A model generated the notes under the pieces. The model saw only the letters and a program-made list of their open reading frames with translations. It was not told the DNA's origin and did no database searches. A stretch of DNA of 64,000 nucleotides, taken from positions 3,330,001 through 3,394,000 of the forward strand of contig JASPKZ010007797.1 in NCBI GenBank assembly GCA_030220185.1. Reading direction: 5' to 3'. The position numbers were made by a program, and so were the translations under genes. Positions 56,293-64,000 of the stretch are shown one piece after another (the stretch's first letter is position 1; every line of letters begins with the position of its first letter). The stretch is from Diploptera punctata. Lineage: Eukaryota > Arthropoda > Insecta > Blattodea > Blaberidae.

Positions 56293-56661
56293 TTACATGG
56301 AAGTTGTAGTTTCTGTTTGATTCAATGTACTATGCTTAAGAAACTTTGCTGAGATTTCAAACATACTTTTGGTTTTCTCTGAATCCAATTATTATGGGAT
56401 AACCTTAAAAATGTTTTATACTGTATGACTTGTTTTCTCAATTTCAAATGCTATGCTTTATTTATTTAACCAGCCTGGTGGAGTTAAGGTCATGTGGATT
56501 TCTCTTCCACTCACCAGGACAAACATAATACCTTACATTCAAATACAAAAATCACAATAATATTAGATACTAAACAATTATTTGGCTAAACTGAATAATA
56601 ATAATAATAATAAGATGTAATATTGAACTTATATAGGAAAAAATCACTATGAGGTTTAATT

Positions 56662-56855
56662 TATTCTTCTTCTTCTTCTTCCTTCCAAGTAATAGGCCAA
56701 GGCCTGTTACGATCCTATTGAAAATTTTCCCTTCAGCGTTTCATAGGACGGCCCAGACATCTTCGTCCTCTTGGTATATAATTATAAACAGCTTTGGGGA
56801 TCCAATTTGAACTCATTCTTTCAAGATGGTGTTTCCAATTTAGTTGGTACTGTTT
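56662..56855 (-). mobile_element. LINE-B 3' fragment, (GAA)n tail
   Basis: TTCTTCTTCTTCTTCTTCC on the + strand is the tail. The preceding - strand sequence decodes as the LINE-B C-terminus (RGRRCLGRPMKR-like). Confidence 0.65.
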
Positions 56856-56989
56856 AAGAATTAAAGTGTTTAATACCTCACCTCATATCCAGTCTTCTAA
56901 TTATTCTGATTTCGAAGCTTGGGCACCTTCAAAACCAGAATAATTACAAGACTGGATATGAGGTGAGGTATTAAACATTTTAATTCATA
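56855..56989. mobile_element. Foldback of the Penelope-derived family
   Basis: Arms 56855-56910 and 56935-56989 are inverted copies: TTTAATACCTCACCTCATAT and CCAGTCTT...TAATTATTCTG. The core CTCATATCCAGTCTT is shared with 57495-57582 and 61753-62528. LINE-B inserted in the left shoulder. Confidence 0.7.
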
Positions 56990-57444
56990 AGATCTAACAT
57001 TACAATAAAGTTAAAGACAATTAAAGTTAAATCTAAACATATACACAAAGGAAGAACAGCTCCTATCTACAGTACATGGAGAAAAAAAGAATGCACAAAA
57101 GAAAGTAATAAACTGTAATGAATTAATCTATCGCTTATATATAGGTCTATATAAGATATTAGGTAGAAATACTGATAAATCTTAATATTATTTTTTATTC
57201 AATAAAGGAAAAATAATTATAAAAAAATACCATTAGTGATGTGTTTTTGTAAGTTAATGAAAACATTTTCAGTTTGTTTCTGAAAGATAATAAAGTTTGG
57301 CAGTCTCTGACATAGGGTGGAAGAGAATTCCAAGTTCTAACAAGAGAAACTGTAAAAGATTGTGAGTGATGAGTTGGGATATAAAGGACAAGAGATCATG
57401 TGAATAATTTTAAAATTATTATTTTTAAGTGAACAATAGTAAAT

Positions 57445-57585
57445 CGAGGATATTGAACTTTTTAGAAATAAATCACTATGAGGTTTAATTTATGATTAAA
57501 TTAACATGCTTCATACCTTATACTTTACTTAAAAGACTGGATATGAGGAGAGGTATGAAGCATTTTAATTTAATCATAAATGAAG
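57445..57585. mobile_element. Foldback of the Penelope-derived family, short copy
   Basis: The leader ATTGAACTTTTTAGAAATAA and AATCACTATGAGGTTTAATT is followed by arms ATGATTAAATTAACATGC / GCATTTTAATTTAATCAT around AAAGACTGGATATGAGGAG. The same leader precedes the copies at 56618 and 61712. Confidence 0.68.
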
Positions 57586-57596
57586 GGTAGCTTTTC

Positions 57597-57682
57597 TTTG
57601 ATAGAAGTCACAAGTGACCCCACTACAGTCCTTAGCGTACTCTTGGGGCAGTAGGAGGTTAAGGCTCCCACCTTTGTACACA
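57597..57682 (-). mobile_element. SINE-3 3' half
   Basis: The reverse complement GTGGGAGCCTTAACCTCC and GACTGTAGTGGGGTCACTTG matches the body of 56045-56292. Confidence 0.6.
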
Positions 57683-57954
57683 ATCAGCAAGAGATATCAG
57701 ATATCAAGAGATGTCACCCCTGCATTAAGGGCAAATTTATTCCAAGAACAAGGATGACACTCATTTCTGTTAGAGGGTTTGTTGATCTGGACCAAGGTGC
57801 TGCCAGAGATAAAACACACACAGCACATGCTACTCAACACACGTGTGAGAGTAAAACTGCTTCACTTCAGTTACCAATCTTAACACCAATGACATGATGT
57901 ATTGAAACGTATACTTCTACTAGGGCATTCAATAAGTAATGGCAACACTGCTAC

Positions 57955-58290
57955 AACATTATAAAAAAAATTACAGAACAAATATATAGTCTTCCAGTGG
58001 ATACCCTCACACATCGGAATAGTGGTAATGAAATAGCTGATGGACTTGCCAGAAAGGGTACCAAAATACAGATAACAACCCACCCCAAATCAAACCTCCA
58101 CAGAAAGAACGAAGAAATCAAGAAAGCATTCCAAATTGAAAACCTGAAAGAAAACATTGCAACAGCCAGAGGGAAATCATGGGAAAAAATTTATGAACTG
58201 TACACAGAAGTAAAACATAAAGGCCACTAGGAAGCAGTAGTGATGTCGGGACACGACTGTCTAGCTCACCATCTGTTACACCCGAGATTA
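57955..58290 (+). mobile_element. LINE RNase H to C-terminal fragment
   Basis: After a frameshift (FQWIPSHIG-like), the frame reads NSGNEIADGLARKGTKIQ, the last RNase H motif with its Asp. It runs on to WEKIYELYTEVKHKGH and a shifted MSGHDCLAHHL. The rest of this C-terminus resumes at 59285 after an unexplained ~1-kb interruption. Confidence 0.75.
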
Positions 58291-59284
58291 TCCCAAGTCA
58301 TAACGTAGCATAAAAAAAAGGATTCAATTTAATTGACCTCTGGCCCGAGCGGTTGACCTTCATTTTGGCGGGAAAACATCACATTGTACAGAGAAACATA
58401 TAAACCATAAAACAAAACACATTTATTTTAACTGTCAACCATACATAAAAATATATCCAAAAACAAAATCAGTTAAAACATTTTGGACAAAGAAGCTAAG
58501 TCGCCATGTTGAATCGCGTCGAACTTTGATTTGAAACTTAAATCTGTGTATGAATACTTGAGAGAAACAGAAGTCAACTGTAGTTTATTAATGTTAATTT
58601 TTGATTAATTTAAATCGACCCTTAGGTCTTCTCATTTGCCAATGCATGTTTAATTTAATCTAAGTTACTAAATTTAAAGAAACAATCATTTTGAACTTAA
58701 AAAAATGATCCCTTTATGATGTAGATTTTAGGATGAATATGCTTACACATGCAGAGCCTCCACTCGTCCCACGGGAGACTGAAGTGTCCCCATCTCCACT
58801 CTGCTTTTCATAAAAAAATCGCTCGTTTATATAGGATAGTTTTTCCTTTCTCTACTCTCAAAATTCTGTGGAAATTTTAGTTTTATTACCCAACCTTTGG
58901 CAATAATTCTGGTTCTGTCAGGGCCAAATTGTATAAGATGTTTGTTCACTTATATAATGTGTTAGTCAAAAGGTATAAAAAGGTTGTTTACTGGGTTATA
59001 TAAGCTTTCGTAAGTGTGTCTCAATAGTTTGAAAAACATGTTGATATGAAATCACTTTTGGTCCAAGATACTCTATTATATTATAAATTTTTACTCGTTT
59101 TTTTATTTAAAAAACCCTTGTACGAACTTTGAGTATGACTTAATCAGCATTATAAAGGTGATTAGTTATTTCCTATCTTCTGGTATAATAAACAAGTATA
59201 TATTGTATATGTTTTATAGTTTTTTTTATCATATATTCATTATTATTGCGATTATGCTCTGTCGTAGTCGCAATACCATCTCCA
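58291..59284. other. Unidentified ~1-kb insertion inside a LINE C-terminus
   Basis: It separates SGHDCLAHHL from CIICKDPDLIMDKHHLL, two parts that are normally about 15 residues apart in RNase H-type LINE proteins. AT-rich, with no TIR, tail or coding frame that I recognise. Confidence 0.5.
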
Positions 59285-59490
59285 CAGAATACATGTTTTT
59301 CAATCAGACAAATGTATCATATGCAAAGACCCAGACCTGATCATGGACAAACACCACCTTCTAGTCTGTCCAGCTTTAAATCCAACTGCACAACACTCTA
59401 AGGACCTTGTTTGCTTGTACTGGGAAGCCAGAGAGAAAATGACAAGCTTCAAATCTCGTCATTAGAAAACAAACAAACAAACAAACATTA
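59285..59490 (+). mobile_element. LINE C-terminus with (AAAC)n tail
   Basis: The frame CIICKDPDLIMDKHHLLVCP then ALNPTAQHSKDLVC gives the Cys-Cys-His-Cys knuckle. It stops at CGTCATTAG and ends in five AAAC units. Confidence 0.75.
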
Positions 59491-60050
59491 CAAAAAATTT
59501 ATATAGGTTATTTCTGATATTAAAACTTCATTTATGGTCTCTTGTCAAGTCAACTATATGTTGCCAAATCCTTGGTTCACGGAGCACTCCATCTGCAGCA
59601 CCATTTCTGGATATCTCTTTCATTTGATGAATTTAGAGCTTTCTGGATATCAACTCTTGGTTATAATCAAATGTTTCATACAGGTTGCTTGATCTTTGAG
59701 AATAAGTTATAGTCACAAAGGCTCATGTCTAGAGAATTTGGTGGATGTTCGAGCACTTCCCAATTCCACCTTCTAAACAAATTCTACTGAACATCTTTTT
59801 AGGGCTGTATTACTTACTGAATGTGAGAAACAGTGAATGTATTCACAAAATATTGCTATTTCTAGGCTTTCAATATTACAGACTTATACAACAAAGACTG
59901 CTCAACAAATACTACAAGATTACAATGGTCACCACTAGGATCGCTGATTTACAACAGTGTTGCCATTACTTGTCGAATGCCCTAGCATATTTTTTGAGGA
60001 AGTGTGATAGTTTTATCAAGATATTATTGATGTTATATTTAATTCCAGCC
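59491..60050. other. No gene or element recognised
   Basis: AT-rich with one open stretch (59745-60083) of low coding character. A RIP-like phrase (GTCAAGTCAACTATATGTTG) near 59545 may come from a mariner remnant, but nothing is firm. Confidence 0.4.
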
Positions 60051-60205
60051 AGGACAAATTTATTTTTTGAAAATAAAAATTAACGCTTGAACTGGGAATC
60101 GAACTCTGGACCTCTGACTATATGCATCAGTGTGTAGTCAAATACACTATTCAAGACCCGATACAAAGTGTTAATTTTTCTTTTCAAAAAATAAATTTGT
60201 CCTGT
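60051..60205. repeat. Palindromic unit around a tRNA-like core
   Basis: GACAAATTTATTTTTTGAAA (60052-) and its inverted copy TTTTCAAAAAATAAATTTGTC (ending 60201) flank a - strand tRNA-like segment containing GATTCCCAGTTCAAG. A + strand copy of that segment lies at 60370-60420 (GGGGTTCAATTCCCAG). Confidence 0.6.
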
Positions 60206-60699
60206 ACTGAAACATGTTAAACATATCATCAACATATAGCTCTAGCTATTTGCCTTCAGATGTAAGAGAATTGTATAGGAGCAAAAAGAAAAAAATTATA
60301 TATATATAATAGCATTTGTATTTGGTCTTGAATGGAATGGACAACACATTGATGGATAGAGTCAGAGGTCCGGGGTTCAATTCCCAGTTCAAGTGTTAAT
60401 TTTTCTTTTTAAAAAATATTATTGAGTTCTTGTGTGATCGAAGCACTGCTTCAATTGTTTCCCTCAAGTGCACTCCATTGAAAAAAAAATAAGCCTGAAA
60501 AAAAAGAGGATTCTTACCTAAATTTGTCTGCCTTTTCATGGCCAGATATGAACACTATCAACTAAGGCAATTCAAGAGCATCATTAAATAAAACACTTGC
60601 TAAGAATCTGGTGTACATTACTTCCTCCTTCAAGTTGAGCTTGATTCATTAAATAAAATAATTATTTAATTACAAACAAAAACATAGCACATCTGAGTA

Positions 60700-60985
60700 T
60701 TTAAACATGGAATGAAAGAGGGCCATGGAAGATTGTAGGAAAACTAGATGAAAGTGCCCAGTAGAATGAGGTGGGAGAATAACATTAACCATGATTTGAA
60801 AGAGATGGATTATTCAAGAGATGACTGGAAAATATTAACTCAGAATAGGGATGTACAGGGAGCTTATGTCCATAGTACCAGTAGTTATTTAGACTATGGT
60901 GGGCAGGATACTTATAGGAAAACCGGGGGGAAAATCCCCCTTAGAATGAAGTGGGAGAATAACATTAACCATTATTTGTAAACTG
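60700..60985 (+). mobile_element. Two adjoining RTE 3' fragments
   Basis: ATGAGGTGGGAGAATAACAT (60767-) and GAATGAAGTGGGAGAATAAC (60943-) are repeats of the same RTE C-terminal stretch. The first includes GATGACTGGAAAATATTAAC, and the second starts within GGTGGGCAGGATACTTATAG. Confidence 0.65.
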
Positions 60986-61139
60986 AAACTAAAACTGAGC
61001 TAAGTGCCAAAATCTAACTTATGAGTTATGAGAAAAACAGAAAAAAACATTGCCCTTCTCACAGTTTTTGATAGTCTGGATTTTACTGCATTGACACAGA
61101 CATATAGCCCATATTTTAGCAATAGAATGGAAATCTAGT

Positions 61140-61705
61140 AGTTAATTAGACTGTGATGGGCAGGAAAATTCTTGCAGGAAAACCAGGAGGAAAGTGACCA
61201 GTAGAATGAGGTGGGGCTTATCACAGTTTTTATTTTCCATCCACATTTAAGGAAGATGAGTTATAAAAAAAACACTTTGAGGATGGGGGAAAAATAGAGA
61301 GGAATGGAGATTGACTATCGAATCTAGAAATGGGTACAGGAACAATCCAAAACTTTAGAATAAATAAATAATTGGAAAACATTAGTTCAGGACAGAGATG
61401 TACAATCTGCAGATCAGAAGAAAGTGACCACCAGGAATGACTTACACAGCATATTACATAATGAAGGATTGTGTTAAATAACCTTTCAACCTCTCATCAA
61501 GCACTAATTCCAAATCTGTTGGGTAATCCTCAGCACAATGTTGCCTGAAATAAATCACACCACTGCATGACAAATGACTGTTCCTGCATTTGTGGGCATG
61601 TTTGGTATTGTGAAGCTTGCATTTTCCCCTGCTTACCTCATTCCACACTTGAATTATCCTCATCTGCACAGCTACGAACCTCTGGACTTAAAAGTGAGTT
61701 AGTTT
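61140..61705 (+). mobile_element. RTE 3' fragments interrupted by an exon-like insertion
   Basis: 61150-61215 and 61365-61412 match the RTE C-terminus. The family ending (GAACCTCTGG... AAAGTGAGTTAGTTTC) resumes at about 61657-61705. The intervening 245 bp begins and ends with ATCTGCA, a possible 7-bp duplication. Confidence 0.55.
61454..61544 (-). CDS. Candidate terminal exon, - strand
   Basis: The acceptor TGATTTATTTCAG (ending at 61545) precedes 91 bp. In one phase they read QHCAEDYPTDLELVLDERLK then GYLTQSFIM and TAA (61454-61456). A GTAAGC donor lies 86 bp upstream on the same strand (61631-61636), after GGAATGAG, which would supply an in-frame ATG for a 31-residue ORF. It sits inside an RTE fragment, so it may be a captured exon or chance. 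Confidence 0.25.
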
Positions 61706-61752
61706 CATAATTGAACTTTTATAGGAATAAATCACTAAGAGGTTTAATTTAA

Positions 61753-62528
61753 GATTAAATTAAAATGCTTCACACCTCTCCTCATATCCAGTCTTCTAAA
61801 TAGATCGTGTTTTCAAAGTCTTGGCAGTTTCATCTTCAGTATTTTCTTGACGATTGATGTTATGTCAATCAGAAGAAGTACTTCTTCTTTCCTCTGTTGG
61901 TGCACTGATAAACCTCTGGATCCAGTCAGAATCTGCAGGAATTTTAAAGTTCATAATATTTAATTTTAGGAAGTTATATTTTGAGGTTATTTTAATTATA
62001 TTATTTTTAGTCTGGACATCTTACCTCAATATTAATGTTGATTTGTTCTTGATCATGTTTCAAAACAGAATTGTGATCAAGAACAAATCAACATTAATAT
62101 TGAGGTAAGATGTCCCCAGACTAAAAATAATATAATATAATTTAAAGTTCATACTTTTTTTCTTTCTTGTTTTTGTTTTTTTATGTGGTTTTTTTTCTCA
62201 AATTGTGAATTCGTTTAGTTTTTCTGTTAGTTTAATTAGTCTGGCTTTTGAATCAATTAAACAAACAGAAAAACTAAAAGAACTCATAGTTTGGGAAAAA
62301 ATACACATTAAAAAAAACAAGAACGAACAACTTATGAACTTCAAAATTCCTGCGGATTCTGACTGGAACCAATGGTTTATCGGTCCACTAAAAGAGGGAA
62401 GAAGAAGTAGTTCTTCTGATTGACATAACATCAGTCATCAAGAAAGTACTGAGATCAAGCTGCCAAGGATTTGAAATCGCTCTCTACTTATGGGTATGAG
62501 GAGAGGTACAAAGCATTTTAATTTAATC
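61753..62528. mobile_element. Large inverted Penelope-derived element (~776 bp palindrome)
   Basis: The arms are about 210 bp: 61753-61965 and 62320-62528 are inverted copies (GATTAAATTAAAATGCTT outside, GATGTTATGTCAATCAGAAG inside). The centre holds two further palindromes (61990-62145 and 62205-62275). On the + strand the right half encodes a Penelope endonuclease C-terminus (TEKLKELIVWEKIHIKK, MNFKIPADSDWNQWF, 62205-62423), like the one at 63167-63766. So a 3' end has been joined to an inverted copy of itself. Confidence 0.8.
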
Positions 62529-62710
62529 ATAGTTTCATGATATTTGAGACTTTGAACATGAGATTTCTAGGAAAATTATGGAGAGGATTTATTTTAAAGA
62601 AACCTTGCAATATGTTTCTCTCATTTAATTTCATAAAACAAATGATTTAGGCTGCAAGTGCTCAAGGACTTGCAGAACCATTTCCTCCCAAACATATGGG
62701 AAATGCCTAC

Positions 62711-62831
62711 CTGAAGTTTGGCTCAGCTTAAAGCAATGGGACAAGAACTTGGGAAGAAATTCTGAATCACTGATATCTGTTTCTTCTATTATCTTCTCTT
62801 TTGGTGTCCAGGTAGACATCTTCCCATGATC
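62711..62831 (-). CDS. Candidate internal exon, - strand
   Basis: 121 bp with acceptor TTTATTTTTCAG (ending at 62832) and donor GTAGGC at 62705-62710. The frame reads DHGKMSTWTPKEKIIEETDI then SDSEFLPKFLSHCFKLSQTS, protein-like and without similarity to the TEs here. The frame also stays open past the donor (FPYVWEEMVLQVLEHLQPKS), so it could be a longer exon. The phase does not join directly to 61454-61544. Confidence 0.35.
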
Positions 62832-63122
62832 CTGAAAAATAAACATGTATGTGCATTTAAGTAAAATTTTATGACCTCACCTCATATTCTTCTTTTTCTT
62901 AGATTGGTGTCAGGACCTTATTTGGTTCCAATCTCAGTATTTTCATGATAGTTATGTTATCTTGAAGAGCCACCTCGTGCTCCCTCTGTTGGTAGACTGT
63001 AGCACCTTGAAATTAAATCATTTCCTCGGGAATTTCAAAGTTCATTAATTTCTAAGAATTAAATAAATCGTGATTATTTCTTACCTCACACTTCTATGTT
63101 CCTTTTAAACACAGCACTGCAG

Positions 63123-63151
63123 TATCGGCGACTCCTTGTCACCATCGTCAG
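63123..63151 (-). ncRNA. Hammerhead-like core, locus 4
   Basis: On the - strand: CTGACGA (63145-63151), a stem GGTGAC/GTCGCC with an AAGGA loop, then GATAC (63123-63126 for GATA) where an active hammerhead has GAAA. It directly follows the endonuclease reading frame. Probably a decayed ribozyme. Confidence 0.35.
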
Positions 63152-63166
63152 CCGTTTTCACGATTG

Positions 63167-63766
63167 TCAATTTTTTCTTTTGTTATAATTATCCAAACTG
63201 CCATCTGATGTTCTTTTTAAGGAATTATTTTCTAAACTGCCATCTGGTGTTCTTTTTAATGAATCATTTTCTAAACTGCCATCTGTTGTATTTTTGAAGA
63301 ACTTTGTAATCAAGCTCGGTTCGTCTGGAATTTCGAAGTTCATGGTTCTAGTATGGTTTTTTTGAATATATATTTTTTCCCAAACTGTTAAATCTAAAGG
63401 TTTAGATAGATGTTTCAAAAGTTTTGCTTCTTTTTCAATCCTATGATGCTCTAATAAACTATGTGCTGCTATAGCTGATTTTTCAATTTCTCCATTCTTT
63501 ATGTTTCTGAATTGTTCTTTTTTACGAGTTTCCAAATTCCTTTTTGTTTTTCCTATATATATCCTGTTGCAATCTTTGCAATCAATTTGATAAATTCCAG
63601 ATTTTTTGTTGTCTGGGATGTTAAATTTATTATTAGTTAACAGAAGATTACCCAGGCTGAATTTGTTAATTGGAGCCAATGTTATATTAAATTTTCTGAA
63701 AATTTTTTGAAACTTATTATGAACTTCAGGATGGTAAGTAAATTTCTTGAATTTTACATCTTTCAC
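63167..63766 (-). pseudogene. Penelope-like GIY-YIG endonuclease (5'-truncated frame)
   Basis: 199 codons open to a stop, but the first codon is GTG just after an in-frame TAA, so the N-terminus (and the reverse transcriptase) is missing. GIY is at about residues 57-59 and YIG at 70-72 (SGIYQIDCKDCNRIYIGKTK), with the Cys-x2-Cys insert (63, 66) typical of Penelope endonucleases. Further on are an Arg-rich helix (TRKKEQFR), AHSLLEHHR, and VWEKIYIQKN with the catalytic Glu/Asn. Residues 159-197 are three 13-residue tandem repeats (TDGSLEN...). Penelope endonucleases nick target DNA for retrotransposition. Confidence 0.8.
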
Positions 63767-64000
63767 GATTTATTTAATTCTTATGAATTTAACCTCATAA
63801 TGTTAAAAATTCTCAAATTTAATATATAAAATCATTAATTTCTCCTCTTTGTTTTTTTTAAATGTAGATTTTTTCCCCCAACAGTCTACCAACAGAGGGA
63901 GCAAATCTTCAAGACAACATAACAACAGTCGTGAAAATACTGAGGATGGAACTGAATAAGGTCCCGAATCTGGTCTAAGAAGAATATGAGGTGAGTGATA

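Larger units (their letters stand above)
56462..57460 (-). mobile_element. CR1-like LINE 3' end, interrupted
   Basis: On the - strand HSQSFTVSLVRTWNSLPPYV then RDCQTLLSFRNKLKMFSL (near 57265-57385) aligns with the ORF2 C-terminus at 14000-14130. The 3' UTR hairpin lies at 56472-56519. LINE-B and a foldback are inserted between (56620-56990). Confidence 0.75.
62890..64000 (-). mobile_element. Penelope-like element 3' end with inverted repeat, runs off window
   Basis: On the - strand: coding 63766-63167, then a 3' region with a hammerhead-like core (63123-63151) and a terminal block (62893-63000: CTCCCTCTGTTGGTAGACTG). The same block occurs inverted at 63868-63992 (CAGTCTACCAACAGAGGGAG). The coding part is therefore flanked by inverted copies of the 3' end. 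No reverse transcriptase is present in the window. Confidence 0.8.

Noticed and set aside
57925..57960. AGGGCATTCAATAAGTAATG resembling a mariner terminal repeat
   Set aside because: No matching inverted end or transposase nearby; likely chance or a relic too short to call.
63167..63766. Calling the GIY-YIG frame an intact gene
   Set aside because: It starts at GTG right after an in-frame stop, with no ATG and no reverse transcriptase; it is a truncated element.

Overview
This window looks like nuclear DNA from an animal, most likely an insect with a large, repeat-rich genome. Supporting signs are spliced exons with GT/AG sites, split-box Pol III tRNA genes, tRNA-derived SINEs, several non-LTR retrotransposon clades, mariner/Tigger/hAT elements, Penelope-like elements and long CA, TA and ATT microsatellites. 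RTE-type and Jockey/CR1-type LINEs of this kind are common in cockroaches, termites and other polyneopterans, but the species cannot be fixed from sequence alone. There is no operon, CRISPR array or prokaryotic feature.

The main host gene runs on the + strand from about 21.6 to 37.75 kb. Six short exons (21604-21640, 23834-23940, 27054-27137, 32652-32720, 34988-35040, 37725-37749) each have a consensus acceptor and/or donor, and their reading phases join without a break. Together they predict a protein of about 124 residues with one membrane segment and an acidic, Ser/Pro-rich tail. I do not recognise it. Its last three exons also lie at 1702-1770, 2647-2699 and 5295-5319, inside a nearly identical segmental duplication (1-8757 versus 31001-41012). 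The two duplicates differ by post-duplication events. Copy 1 has a 206-bp RTE fragment with a target-site duplication and an ~80-bp deletion. Copy 2 has a 1.39-kb GC-rich tandem-repeat insertion flanked by a 9-bp direct repeat, ending 46 bp upstream of an exon.

Most of the rest is layered transposable elements. 8.8-20.6 kb: a mariner-like element (9106-14800) split by a near-complete two-ORF LINE (10107-14462), then a full-length but decayed RTE-type LINE on the - strand (15712-20593) split by a second LINE family (LINE-B). 20.8-30.6 kb: introns with MITEs, SINEs, a 1.4-kb foldback element, a LINE-C copy and Penelope debris. 41-50 kb: an unrecognised TIR transposon (41063-44157) split by a LINE-B with a 13-bp target-site duplication, followed by further LINE-B, CR1-like and twin-primed RTE pieces. 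50.5-53 kb: Penelope foldbacks and a Tigger element (50999-52175). 53.2-54.2 kb: tRNA-Glu(UUC) and tRNA-Asp(GUC) genes. 55-64 kb: SINEs, RNase H remnants of LINEs, and Penelope-derived palindromes ending in a GIY-YIG endonuclease-only copy that runs off the window.

The most unusual theme is a group of Penelope-derived inverted-repeat elements. Four separate loci carry a hammerhead-ribozyme-like core (C-U/C-GA-N-GA, hairpin, GA-A/U-A) in the 3' region, next to or between inverted repeats.
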